NCBI GenBank assembly: GCA_949317995.1
Contig: OX439038.1
Coordinates: forward strand, 37,701,113 to 37,765,112
DNA from: Acholoe squamosa
Lineage: Eukaryota > Annelida > Polychaeta > Phyllodocida > Polynoidae
Reading direction: 5' to 3'
DNA: 64,000 bases
Under the pieces are notes generated by a model. The model worked only from the letters and a program-made list of their open reading frames with translations, was not told where the DNA came from and did not search any database. How positions within the stretch are numbered: the stretch's first letter is position 1; each line of letters begins with the position of its first letter. The position numbers and the translations under genes are program-made. Shown here one piece after another: positions 10,586 to 21,600 of the stretch.

Positions 10586-11046
10586 TTTATTTTCAACGTT
10601 AATGAATGAGTAGAAATATTATTCGAATACAACTTATCCGTGCTTTTCATTACAAATTCTTGGCTCACCCTCAAAAGGATGTTAAGGCTTATTAAATATA
10701 AATGTAATATTGTATCCGTGTTGTTTATATCTCCAAGAGATATGAAACCACATACTTGTAGTGCAAAGGCTTAATTAGCTTTGTACCTCCAAGAGATACA
10801 CAATTCTATAGTACCTAAAGTAGTATAATAGAGATTAAGAATGCCTCCAAGAGACAAGAAAAATCCAACGTAGATATGCTTGCTGCCAAAAGTATCAGTG
10901 TTTTTGGTTAGTATCGAACATTTAAAAAGTCATACCCTAGGTGCGTCTTTTAGTGTCCTCCAAGAGTCAGGATTTACCTTTTAGGTTGTATTTGTAATGC
11001 GCTGTATATGCATGTTTATGTGAGTTAATTCCACTCCATTTACCAG
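10586..11046. other. Noncoding DNA with a decayed 57-bp periodic repeat
   Basis: CTCCAAGAG recurs at 10731, 10787, 10845 and 10958, spaced 56, 58 and 113 bases, suggesting a decayed tandem repeat of about 57 bp with one unit lost. The rest is AT-rich with no gene I can support. Confidence 0.4.
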
Positions 11047-11191
11047 GTCCAGTGATGACGACTACTGCCCAAAGGACCAAGTAGACATCATCCAGGACAA
11101 AGTTCTACACATGCTCACTAACCTCTATGGGGAGGTAGAGGTTAATCACATCTACAAACAAGAATCTCAACATGAGGGGAAGCCAGAGTAG
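11047..11191 (+). CDS. Candidate 3'-terminal coding exon of a host gene
   Basis: After a plausible acceptor (TTTACCAG, ending 11046) the frame from 11048 is open for 47 codons to TAG at 11189-11191. It reads as acidic, helix-like protein: [20 protein letters not shown], then [20 protein letters not shown], ending EGKPE. Codon use and composition look coding and unlike the AT-rich surroundings. There is no ATG at its start, consistent with an exon. I do not recognise the protein. Its upstream partner is unknown. Confidence 0.42.
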
Positions 11192-11756
11192 TATCTTCTG
11201 TACCAACTGGTATCATTATCTGATATATGATAATTATGTAAACTCCCGTGGCCTGCAACGTGACTCGGGTGAGTCTGAGTCCTCATTCCTAGGGAGGTAG
11301 AAGGTTGGTAGGTTAATGAGCTGGATTAAAGCAGTAAAATATCCTCCATCTAGCAAACATGCCAGCTTACATTGGGGTGCGAGAACATTAAACCACTCAT
11401 ATATTCAGTGTCGTGATGAAAATATATATGGGCCTGGAAACTAAAACAATGGCTGATTCACTGTTAGCGCGGCAACTAGTGAGTACTACTCATGAGATGA
11501 GTAGACTAGTGTATAGTTCACAGTCACCACGGTGTAAAGGATAGGGAGGCCTTGCAATCTATTTTTGTTTGTGGCTCCTCTACTATGGACTATTCCTGCA
11601 CACTATTCTATTGTAATAACAACAGTGTGTGTACTTATCAGTGAAGGAATTTTCAGAATATATCTCATACTTTTGATTTTATTCGCAGATTAGACATTTC
11701 ATCATTTGGAGCCCTATGACAGATTAGCATTAGAGCATTTTAAGATTCAGAAATGC
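11192..11756. other. Noncoding, nothing recognised
   Basis: Unique-looking AT-rich sequence after the candidate terminal exon. No convincing poly(A) signal close to the stop and no ORF worth calling. Confidence 0.4.
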
Positions 11757-12115
11757 ATCTCTGCAGCCTTTTTTTCGAATTGTTCGTTCTGAAACTACTA
11801 TACATATATATGCAGTACAGGTTTCATCTCAGTGGGTTATGGTACAATTGGATCATATTTTCTGTATTTGAACAAGGTATTCACTGTTTAAGATCTCTAA
11901 TGAGAAATCAGTGCTAAAGTGTGTGTTGCCATATGCGCATTTTTGTAAATCAGAGGTCAAAGTATAAAGACACCTTATGAAACTGCTACATTCTTTTCTG
12001 TGTAAACATTTTTAGTTTACATCAAAATAATGCTTGCTCAGAATATGTATCTGCTATTGGTGATGAAACATTAATTTAATTACTCCTTTCATTATATTTC
12101 ATTATATAAACAATT
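11757..12115. repeat. Dispersed repeat, copy 1 of 2
   Basis: Closely matches 13806-14272: shared stretches include GTTTCATCTCAGTGGGTTAT, TGAACAAGGTATTCACTG and GTCAAAGTATAAAGACACC. This copy lacks about 120 bp present in copy 2 (about 14066-14187). No long ORF. Probably a nonautonomous element or an old segmental copy. Confidence 0.7.
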
Positions 12116-12928
12116 TTGTGGAAGATTGAAAACATGTATGTACAGATGTACTTACACTGTGCTCTCCCTCTACAGAGAGGTGGAGTGATCTGGCCGGTTT
12201 GCTGACCACTGGCCCATGATGAGCTACAGACTATTATGCGGTAATTGGCAGTTGGGTGTGTATGTGTGGGGGGGAGTAAGGCAGAGCAGGCTCCTGGCGA
12301 TCTGAGACAGTGTACATTCATAATGACACACCTGTTGACTATGACATTGAATAAGACAGGTCCCTGTGACAGCTGAGTGAGGTGCATGCAGACTGGACAG
12401 TCTACAGGCTATTAGTACTTAGCTGCAGTGGGTAGTTCTGGTTGAATGTGTGCTAAATACTATTAAAAGCCCAGATGATAGTATGCCCTATCTATCAGTC
12501 TCACCAACTGAAACTAAACACAAGATTACAAGTCGCTGCAACATGTCTCACAGGACTATTCTCTACTATTGTATTAAAATCTACAACACTATGGTTTTAT
12601 TATTATTAACACAAAGGCAGCTTGTATTGATCACCAATGGCACTATAAAACAGCTGATGCGGAGATGTATTTATACTGTATATACATGTACTTACTTCCT
12701 AGTGCCATAGATATTTTTTTTCTATTGAATAGAGGACCATGGGACATTTCATGGGTGACGGATCTATATCATATGGTCATTAAAATCATTCTCATCATTT
12801 CAATCAGTTTTTGTTGTTAGTGTTCAGGTAGTAATATTGCATACTAAGTATGTCTATAAATGAAGCCGGCTATCCATATTCGTATATACAGATATTTGTA
12901 GAGACCCTTTTTAGGGTAAGAAATTCAT
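12116..12928. other. Noncoding, nothing recognised
   Basis: AT-rich sequence with short random ORFs only. A T-rich run lies near 12713-12721. Confidence 0.4.
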
Positions 12929-13192
12929 ATGTTTGAAAGATGTTTTGAATATCCTGTTAAGGTGGATGACGGGAAGAGAATTCACATTCATGACACAGGT
13001 TTCTGCACAGATTTGATGCCAAAATGCCCACTAGGAGTGCTAGTATTCTTTACCTGTGCTAACCTCAGGAGTTTTCCTGGGGAAGTAAGGAATGTGATGA
13101 ATGGTTTCCCACAGAACTATCACAACATTTGTGCATTTGATAGTGCGAATACAATAATCACAGATATCAATTCTTTTACTCCTAAACTATAG
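12929..13192 (+). CDS. Unrecognised 87-aa ORF, possibly a relic or exon
   Basis: An ATG-initiated frame of 87 codons with protein-like composition (HDTGFCTDLMPKCPLG, FTCANLRSFPGEVRN). Four cysteines and a hydrophobic VLVFF run are visible, but no family motif that I know. No clear splice sites. It could be a piece of a decayed transposon or host gene, or a chance ORF. Confidence 0.2.
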   Translation: MFERCFEYPVKVDDGKRIHIHDTGFCTDLMPKCPLGVLVFFTCANLRSFPGEVRNVMNGFPQNYHNICAFDSANTIITDINSFTPKL

Positions 13193-13508
13193 TAAGTTCA
13201 TAAATAAATTACCTTAAACATATACACATAAACACTGCACTTGGACTGCATGCATGACCCCAAAAGAGGCCTAGAAATTAGGTAGTGCTCAACATGTTTT
13301 CTGACTAAGATATTATATTTTTTTCTTATTGTACATGACTTCCTCTCTTCCCAAAAAAAAAAGTTCCAGACAAGGTACATCATTTCCATGGCCTCTAAAA
13401 ACAGATTTTGCTCTAAAAAGTGCATTTTGGCTGCCAAGGGGGCATTTTGAAGATCACCTTCCCCCCCCCCCTAAATCAGCTATTAGCTTTGCAATGGAAT
13501 TATTGTTG

Positions 13509-13794
13509 TGTTGCTAGGGTAAGCAGTTGCCTAGCAACAGGCACTTTATGTCATAATTCCTTAGAAACCAGGTGAAAATCATTTATTACAGTAATCTACC
13601 CCCACCTACTCATTCATTGTTGCATAGCAACCAAAATATCTACCTAGTAACCAATGAAATATACCAATATTGCTGTAAAAGTCTAATTTCTATTTACTAA
13701 TGGTCATTTAAAGTTGCCCTATCAAAAATAGATGCTTTCAAATGCTTTAGGTGGCATCAGTTATCGTTGCTAGGTTAAGTGGTTGCTTAGCAAC
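13509..13794. promoter_or_regulatory. Cluster of RFX X-box-like palindromes
   Basis: Three 13-base palindromes fit GTTGC-NNN-GCAAC: GTTGCCTAGCAAC (13526-13538), GTTGCATAGCAAC (13619-13631) and GTTGCTTAGCAAC (13782-13794), with half sites at about 13510 and 13765. This matches the known binding pattern of RFX factors. The sites could instead be part of a repeat. Confidence 0.4.
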
Positions 13795-13805
13795 AGCAAG
13801 ATTCA

Positions 13806-14272
13806 AAAAACCTCTCTGTAGCCTTTGTTTTAGAATTGTTATGTAGTACACGTTTCATCTCAGTGGGTTATGGTACAATTGGATCATTTTTTTCTGTATT
13901 TGAACAAGGTATTCACTGTTTAAGATCTCTATGGCGAAATCAGTGCTAAAGTGTGTGTAGCCATATCTGCGTTTTTGAACATCAGAGGAGGTCAAAGTGT
14001 AAAGACACCTTGTGGAACTGCTATGTTCTTTTCTGTGTTAACTTTTGTAGTTTACATTGAAATAATGAGTTGAGTTTGAGTTTTAACAAGTTTTATTTGG
14101 CAAAATGTACGCTTTTTAGGTCAGCCAAAGTAGTAACACAAAAATAAATAGAACAGTATACACTCAGACATGGATATACATGAATAATGCTTTCTCAGAA
14201 TATGTATTTCCTATTGGTGATGAAACATTACTTTAACTACTCGTTTCATTATATTTTGTTTTATAAACTCAC
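13806..14272. repeat. Dispersed repeat, copy 2 of 2
   Basis: Partner of 11757-12115, with about 120 bp of extra sequence (about 14066-14187). The two copies lie 2.0 kb apart in the same orientation and differ by scattered substitutions, so the duplication is old. Confidence 0.7.
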
Positions 14273-14376
14273 TGACGTAGCAATGAAACATTACTTTAAC
14301 ATTACATTACAATGAAACATTACTTTAACTACTCGTTTCATTATATTTTGTTTTATAAACTCACTGACGTAGCAAT
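14222..14376. repeat. Local duplication of a 63-bp unit
   Basis: Units 14222-14284 and 14314-14376 are essentially identical (containing ACTTTAACTACTCGTTTC and ACTCACTGACGTAGCAAT), separated by 29 bp. A recent local duplication within the end of dispersed repeat copy 2. Confidence 0.8.
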
Positions 14377-14861
14377 ACGAAACATTCAGTATTACAATCC
14401 TGATTGTATTGTTTTTCTTGCTGGGATCTGTAATGTCACGATCAAATACACAGTCACTGAATTGAGGGCTAGCCCTGATGACATTCGTGGAGACTTCCCT
14501 GAACTTATGAGTAATGCTTGCAGAAAATTGGGTGTAGTACACGTAATGTTCTGCCCCATTATTGGGATAGACCTACAATGATACTATTAGGCCACACCCA
14601 CACCAAGAAGTGCTGAACTATTTCATTGTAGATGTCAACAGGTTAATCACACGGTTCAATTGCCTTATTCCCACACCCTGGACTGCCACCCAATGCCATA
14701 AAGGAGTGGGTGGTGGTCAGTACATTCATTGGCTTGATTGGCTGACAGATGGCTGCCATCTTGACTGCGATGCAATGGAAATCTATGCATATGAAACAGA
14801 CGTTGCTGTCACAAAATTATATTGGAAAACGCAACAATTCCAAATTCCAATACAGTTCTAG
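14370..14861 (+). pseudogene. Decayed coding fragment, possibly a mobile-element-borne domain
   Basis: Two open stretches in different frames read like consecutive parts of one protein. The first (to 14581) has NPDCIVFLAGICNVTIKYTV and ELMSNACRKLGVVHV. The second (from about 14597) has HPHQEVLNYFIVDVNRLI, then PTPWTATQCHKG, and LTDGCHLDCDAMEIYAY. The layout resembles small SGNH/GDSL-like proteins often multiplied in invertebrate genomes (Asp-Gly-x-His near the end), but this is from memory and weak. A stop and a frameshift separate the two halves. Confidence 0.35.
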
Positions 14862-15892
14862 TAAAGCATTAATGGTCTAAACAAGTGCAGTACAATGAAA
14901 TGACGTACTATTACATAACATGAGATCTTTAGTGATTTTTCCACCTTTGGCTGAGGTCCTTTGTAAATGACAGTTATTAGTGCAAGTAACACTGAATACC
15001 ACTGTACAATACTGTAAAATGCTACCTTACTTTCTAAAATTTCAAAGTTTTTCAGGGGAATCATAATTCCAACAAGAGTGTATGCAGAGCTCTCAACACT
15101 CAAGCATCTGTCGTGAATCTCACACATCTGGCATGATTCTCACACATTTGGGGGTTGTCTCACTCTCTCACTGTTTCTCACGCATTTTAGACTTTGTAAT
15201 TTCAGTATAAACTTATATAGTGAACTTGAACATCCATCCTCGGTTGATGTACCAAAATGCTCTAAAAATCAAAAAATGAACCTCCATATTTCTCCAAATT
15301 TTCTTGGGGGCATACCCAAACCCCCTGGAACTGCATTTATTTCAATGCATCTCGGAAATCTAGAAAATTCCAAGCTTCAGGGAAAAGTCTCACTCTTTGG
15401 CTCCATTAGAACATGAGAGCTCTGTGGTATGTGTGACGCCTGTCACAGATGGCTCGTGCATACATGCATGCAAACTCGTCATTTTTTCAGTTTTCCCAAT
15501 TATTCTAAGATCTGTCAGGGTCACTCTTTGTCCAGATCCCATGAGATATCATTTCACCATTTTATATATATGGTGGGGTCTTTGGATACAAGGGCATCAG
15601 CCGCCCTCAAAAAGCACCAAAATGCACAAATTGACATCTCAATATTCAAACTTTTCCTGGGCGAGATACCCCCAGACCCCCCATCCCATTTTAACCTATC
15701 AATGGCAAATCAAAGAAGAGTCTTTACTTTTAATGCCTCGATTTTTTTTTCGCATTCGGAATTTGCATATGTCATGGTCAGATCATGTGCTCAGTGTTCT
15801 CTCTCTCTCTCCCTAGCCTTTCCTCCCATCTCCCCTTCCCCTAACCTTTCCCCAAATCTCTCCCCTCATCTGGAGTGGGCCTAGCAAGACAT
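14862..15892. other. Noncoding DNA with short dispersed repeat pieces and a pyrimidine tract
   Basis: Pieces near 15250-15330 and 15600-15690 share a theme seen again at 16257, 20114, 20270 and 20780: an A/T-rich CAATATTCAAA-TTTTCCTGGG stretch followed by CCCCCAGACCCCCC. About 15799-15870 is almost pure C/T on the plus strand. I find no gene. Confidence 0.5.
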
Positions 15893-16250
15893 ACCTCACC
15901 TGACCTGGATGGCCCGAACTGTACCCACCCAGACTGCCCCTGGACAGACTCACCCGGACCAGACAGATCTACCTGGATTGCCCCCAGACTCACCCTGGAT
16001 GGATCCACCCTGACAGACCCAGACTAAACCGACCTGGACTGGAAAGACCCGGACCAAATGGACTTGGACCAAATGGATCTGGACTGAACCTACCACAACA
16101 GACCCAGTCAAGACTTCAATGGGACCCAGACCAGACCGGACAGAATCAGATGGATCCAGACTGAACAGAGCCACACCATACAGACCCATACGAGATGGAC
16201 TCGACCGGGATAAACCCGACCCATCCAGTCGGGTCATCCAGTCATACCTC
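15893..16250. repeat. Degenerate tandem repeat rich in GACC/GGA triplet-like units
   Basis: Repeated variants of GACCCGGACCAAATGGACTTGG-like words (no fixed unit; about 10-22 bp spacing). Markedly GC-richer than its surroundings. ORFs in it are composition artefacts. Confidence 0.55.
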
Positions 16251-16256
16251 AACAAA

Positions 16257-16412
16257 ATGCACCATTTGACTTCTCAATATTCAAAATTTTCCTGGGGGAC
16301 ATCTCCATATACCCTTAAGCTCCCTGAGCCAAAAACAGTGTATTGATGATGCAGGGGTAGTAAAACCTTGGGGTCAGGTGGAATGTGTGCCCCCCTGCAC
16401 CATCCAGTTATT
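16257..16412. repeat. Flanking direct repeat, left copy
   Basis: About 155 bp running from CACCATTTGACTTCTC to CCCTGCACCATCCAGT. It recurs at 20114-20272 with few differences and brackets the two satellite arrays. Confidence 0.8.
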
Positions 16413-16441
16413 ATTCTATGGTCTTAGACAGACCATAGAAT
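16413..16441. repeat. Perfect short hairpin
   Basis: TATTCTATGGTCT and AGACCATAGAATA are exact complements separated by a few bases. Isolated; no terminator role is implied in a eukaryote. Confidence 0.6.
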
Positions 16442-16779
16442 ACTTACAAGAACCATGTTCACCGATGTTGAATCGCCCTTCTAGTGTAGACTTGCTATAG
16501 CCTAGCCACATATTGCCCTTTTTTTACTCATAGGATTACACATAGGGTTGCACAGGGACCAACCTATCCTTTTAATATTGGCTGTTAGTGCTTGGACAAA
16601 GAAAGTCTACTCACCCTGGATATAGCTGTGAAAACCCATTTTAACCCTTTAATGCACTGGTGTCTGTTTCTATAGGGGTATACATAGGGCAGTGCATAGG
16701 GTTTATGATGCATTGATGTACACTGTGATCCTTACAGGATTAGCAGGCTGTCCAGGGGCCGCACATACTTCCCTATGAT
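16442..16779. other. Transition into the satellite, nothing else recognised
   Basis: Mostly unique sequence; from about 16700 it contains diverged units of the following satellite (GATGCATTGATG). Confidence 0.45.
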
Positions 16780-18468
16780 GCATTGATGCACTTTATCCCT
16801 TTATGGATGGCATGATGCATTGATACAGTCAACCCTTTATGAATGGCATGATGCATTGATTCACTTTCAGCCTTTATAGATAGCATGATGCATTGATGCA
16901 CATTTAACCCTTTATGGATAGCATGATGCATTGATGCACATTTAACTCTTTATGATTGGCATGATTCATTGATGCACATCTAACCTTTTATAGATAGCAT
17001 GATGCATTGGTGCACATTTAACCCTTTATGGATAGCATGATGCATTGATGCACAGTTAACCCATTATGAATGGCATGATGCATTGATACACTTGAACCCT
17101 TTAAGAATGGCATGATGCATTGATGTACTTTAACCCTTTATGAATGGCATGATGCATTGATGCACAGTTAACCTGTTATGAATGGCATGATGCATTGATG
17201 CACGGTTAACCCTCTATGAATGACATGATGCATTGATGCACTTTAACCCTTTATTGAAGGCATGATGGATTGATGTGCAGTTAACCCTTTATGGGTGGCA
17301 TGATGCATTGATACACAGTTAACCCTTTATGAATGGCATGATGCATTGATGCACATCTAACCCTTTATAGATAGCATGATGCATTAATGCACATTTAACC
17401 CTTCATGGATGGCAAGATGCAGTGATGCACATTTAAACCTTTATGGATGGCAAGATGCAGTTATGCACAGTTAACCCTTTATGAATGGCATGATGCATTG
17501 ATGTACTTTAACCCTCTTGGATAGCATGATGCATTGATGCACAGTTAACCCTTTATGGATTTCACAAAGCATTAATGCACATTTAACCCTTTATGGGTGG
17601 CATGATGTGGTGATGCACAGTTAACCCTTTATGAATGGCATGATGCATTGACACACTTTAACCCATTAAGAATGCCATAATGCAGTGATGCACTTTTACC
17701 CTTTATTGGTGGCATGATGGATTGATACACAGTTAACCCTTTATGAATGGCATGATGCATTGATTCACTTTAAGCCTTTATTGATGGCATGATGGATCGA
17801 TACACAGTTAACCCTTAATGAATGGCATGATGCATTGATGCACTTTAACCTTTTATGAAAGGCATGATGCATTCATGCACTTTAACCCTTTATGAAAGGC
17901 ATGATGCATTGACACACTTTAACCCGTTAAGAATGGCATGATGCAGTGATGCACTTTTACCCTTTATTGGTGGCATGGATTGATGCACAGTTAACCCTTT
18001 ATGGATAACATGATGCATTGATGCACATTTAACCCTTCATGGATAACATGATGCATCGATGCACAGTTAACCCTTTATGGATAGCATGATGCATTGATGC
18101 ACAGTTAACCCTTTATGAATGGCATGATGCATTGATGCACATTTAACCCTTCATGGAAACATGATGCATCGATGCACTTTAACCCTTTATGAATAGATGA
18201 TGCATTGATGCACTTTAACCCTTTATGGGTGGCATGATGCATTGATACATAGTTAATCCTTAATGAATGGCATGATGCATTGATGCACATTTAACCCTTC
18301 ATGGATAACCTGATGCATTGATGCACTTAACCCTTTATGGATGGCATGATGCATTGATACACAGTTAACCCCTTAGGGATAGCATGGTACATTGATGCAC
18401 AGTCAACCCTTTATTGATAGACAAGGCATTGATGTGCAGTTAACCCTTTTATGGATGTCATGATGCAT
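16780..18468. repeat. Satellite array 1, unit about 37 bp, roughly 45 copies
   Basis: Consensus words are TTAACCCTTTATGGATGG followed by CATGATGCATTGATGCACA. Units differ by substitutions and small indels, and copies alternate between short types (ending TTT, AGTT or ATTT), hinting at higher-order structure. There are no unique spacers. Minus-strand ORFs here are repeat artefacts. Confidence 0.93.
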
Positions 18469-20025
18469 TGTCAGCAAATATGTCAGTAATAATGCACTAT
18501 TTGTCAGCAATTAGTCAATTTATGTTAGTAATTACTCACTTTTTGTCAGTAATTAGTCCAAATATGTCAGTAATAATGCACTATTTGTCAGCAATTAGTC
18601 AATTTATGTTAGTAATTACTCACATTTTGTCAGTAATTACTCACTTTTTGTCAGTAATTAGTCCAAATATGTCAGTAATAATGCACTATTTGTCGGCAAT
18701 TAGTCAATATATGTTAGTTATTACTCACTATTTGTCAGTAGTTGTAAAAATATATCAGTAATAATGCACTATTTGTCAGCAATTAGTCAATACATGTCAG
18801 TAATTACTTGCCATTTATCAGCAATTAGTCAATATATGTTAGTAATTACTCACCATTTGTTAGCAATTAGTCGAAATATGTCAGTATTTACTCACAATCT
18901 GTCAGCAATTAGTCAATATATAACCAAGGAATAGTCATTGATTCAATTGTGCATCCTCCCTTTCTCACAATCTGTCAGATATTAGTAAAAATATGTCAGT
19001 ATCTATGGACTATTTGTCAGCAATTAGTTAATATATGTTAGTAATTGTTCACTATTTGTCAGCAATTTGTCAATATATGTCAGTAAGTACTCACTATTTG
19101 TCAGCAATTAATCAATATATGTCAGTATTTACTTACTATTTCAGCACTAGTAATTGTTCACTATTTGTCAGCAATTTGTCAATATATATCAGTATAATTT
19201 TACTCACAATTTGTCAGCAATTAATCAATATATGTCAGTACTAAGTCACTCTATATCAGCAATTGTCAATACATGTCAGTATTTACTCACAATCTGTCAG
19301 CATTTAGTCAATATATAACAGAGAAATAGCCATTGATTCAATTGTGCATCCTGCCTTGACTGGTATGTGTCAAAATATGTCAGTATATATGGTCTATTTG
19401 TCAGCAATTAGTTAATATAATTATGTTAGTAATTATTCACTATTTGTCAGCAATTAGTCAATACATGGTAGTGGTTACTTACATTTTATCAGCATTTAGT
19501 CAATATATGTTAGTAACTGCTCACTATTTGTCAGCAATTAGTCTAAATGTCAGTAATTGCTCACTATTTGTCAGCAATCATTCAATATATATTAGTAATT
19601 ACTCACTTTTTGTCAGCAATTAGTCGATATATGTCAGTAATTGCTCATAACTTATCTGAAATTAGTCAATATATGTCAGTAATTACTCACTCTTTTTCAG
19701 CAATTAGTCAATATATGTCAGTAATTATTCACTATTTATCAGAAATAGTCAATATATGTCAGTAATTACTCACTCTTTGTCAGCAATTATTCAGGATATG
19801 TCAATACTTAGTCACTAGATATCAGAAATTAGTCAACACATGTCAGTATTTACATACAATTTGTCAGCAATTAGTCAATAGATGTCAGTATTTTACTCAC
19901 TTTTTGTCAGCATTCAGTCAATATATGCCAGTACCTCCTCCTATGTCGGTAATAATGCAGTATTTGTGAGCAACTATTCAATATATGTCAGTAATTACTC
20001 ACTATTTGTCAGCAATTAGTTAAAG
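18469..20025. repeat. Satellite array 2, unit about 42 bp, roughly 37 copies
   Basis: Consensus words are TTAGTCAATATATGTCAG followed by TAATTACTCACTATTTGTCAGCAA (split here at 18 bases). It begins immediately after array 1 at TGTCAGCAAATATG. Two inserts about 60 bp long, at about 18920-18960 and 19315-19360, share CATTGATTCAATTGTGCATCC. Because 42 is divisible by three, long repetitive ORFs run through it; I do not call them genes. Confidence 0.93.
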
Positions 20026-20113
20026 CATAGTTTAGCATAGCACATAGAACACAGTTGCCCATAGATCATTTTAGGGCAATGCCCTATCCTTAGACATTTT
20101 ACATCACCAAATT

Positions 20114-20272
20114 GCACCATTTGACTTCTCGATATTCAATTTTTTTTTTGTGGGGGACATCTCCATATACCCCTAGGCTCCCTGAGCCAAAAGCAGTGTA
20201 TATGATGCAGGGGTAGTAAAACCTTGGGGTCAGGTGGGATGTGTGCCCCCCTGCACCATCCAGTCATACGTC
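20114..20272. repeat. Flanking direct repeat, right copy
   Basis: Partner of 16257-16412. Ends in the same CCCTGCACCATCCAGT. Together the copies bracket about 3.7 kb containing both satellites. Confidence 0.8.
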
Positions 20273-21013
20273 ACCAAAATTCATCAATATTCAAAATTTT
20301 CCTGAAGGACATAGCCCCAGACCCCCCTCTGATTCTTACTCTCTATCACACATTAATCACACTAACAATAAAAAAACATGCCCAAGAGTTTTAAACATTT
20401 TTCTTGGAAAGCAGTATGCGAATACTTAGAGTTGGCCTGGCCATTTGCTCAGAAACCCAAACCCCCAACCCATGTGAATGGTAAAGTTTTTGATTTGCCT
20501 GTTTGGATTGCTTTGGTTATCCCCCTCCCCCAAACAAAATTTCCAAAGGCTGTGCTAAAAGAGCCCATCTCCCATTCCCTATAGTTAAGAGTCATAAAGG
20601 CCTATGTGTGTCTGCAGCAAGTTGGTTCAGACTTAAAAGATCCCTCAAATGCGGTTTGCTTGCTTGCTTTAACCTAATACCACAGAAATCAATCTTGTGA
20701 TTCATCCAGATCCATGCAATGAGATCCCATTTTAACATTTTGTAGAATTTTAAACAGAGGGTATAGGGAAACCTCAAAAACCACCAGAATGCATAAATTT
20801 AGGCTCTAGATTTATAAAACTGTTTGACTGGGGCGGTAATGCCTCCAGACCACCCTATACTTAGCTTGTCCTGGCTGCTATTTAAACAAAAGACATAAGG
20901 CTAAGTACATGTAGTGTGTGACTCGCACTGCAGCTACTGATGAAATTGGTCTTAAGAAGTGGAACCCCCTTTTCAATTTCTTGCATTCCAATAGAAAAAT
21001 AATTAATTGATGA
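20273..21013. other. Noncoding with dispersed repeat pieces
   Basis: 20273-20330 and 20780-20860 again carry the TTCAAAATTTTCCTG...CCCCAGACC theme. No supportable gene. Confidence 0.45.
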
Positions 21014-21600
21014 CACTATAAAAGATCGCCATGGTACAGAGGGGTGGCTCTCTGGAATACTCTACCTGAGGAGATTCAGAAAGCTACGACAAAGGTAAAA
21101 TTCAAAGAGGGTGTGATGAAGATAGAAAATATAAAGTTGAACCTGAAATTGGGTTATAATTGATAATGAGAAGCAGGTGTGGAAACTGCGCCACTTCATA
21201 TTCATATTCATACTCACATTCATATCCTTTTTCATGTTTACAACCATATTGATATTGCTGATGTTCCCATATTCATATAACAGCATATACTACCAACTCT
21301 AATTATCACTTATTTGAACTAAAGACAAGGTGTATTTAGCTGTAATCATGATGTACTGAAATAATGTGTAGACACACAAATCACTATGTATGACATATTA
21401 TTTACTATCTATCTCTTTTTGCTTTTAATTTGTATATGTACTTTCTATGTTAATAACCTATTGAGTGAATATTGCCAGTCCCTATTTTTCCATCTGCTGA
21501 TTGTGTTCATATTGACATTTGTCAAGATCCATGAAGTTATTGTACTGTTTCATTTGTGACTTTCCTTTGAAAAATCAATAAAACTTGCTGCTCTATAGCA
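21014..21600 (+). mobile_element. 3' end of a non-LTR retrotransposon (LINE-like)
   Basis: From 21014 to the stop at 21161-21163 the frame encodes a peptide including SPWYRGVALWNTLPEEIQKA, which resembles the last residues of LINE reverse transcriptase ORFs (the RG..LWN.LP signature). About 410 bp of 3' noncoding DNA follow, ending near an AATAAA at 21577. The element is 5'-truncated, as is usual for LINEs. Confidence 0.6.

Noticed and set aside
15949..16255. ORFs with VRSGLGP-like repeats over the GACC-rich tract
   Set aside because: Low-complexity tandem repeat translated in a favourable frame.
18468..19765. Several plus-strand ORFs of 60-97 aa with repeated SAISQYMSVI-type peptides
   Set aside because: They are the 42-bp satellite read in frame; 42 is a multiple of three, so stops are simply absent.
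16780..20025. CRISPR-like regular repeats
   Set aside because: Units are contiguous and diverged, with no unique spacers of constant length. These are satellites in eukaryotic DNA.
21062..21286. 74-aa minus-strand ORF with MNVSMNMNMKW
   Set aside because: Arises from a short ATTCATATTCATA-type repeat opposite the LINE 3' noncoding region.
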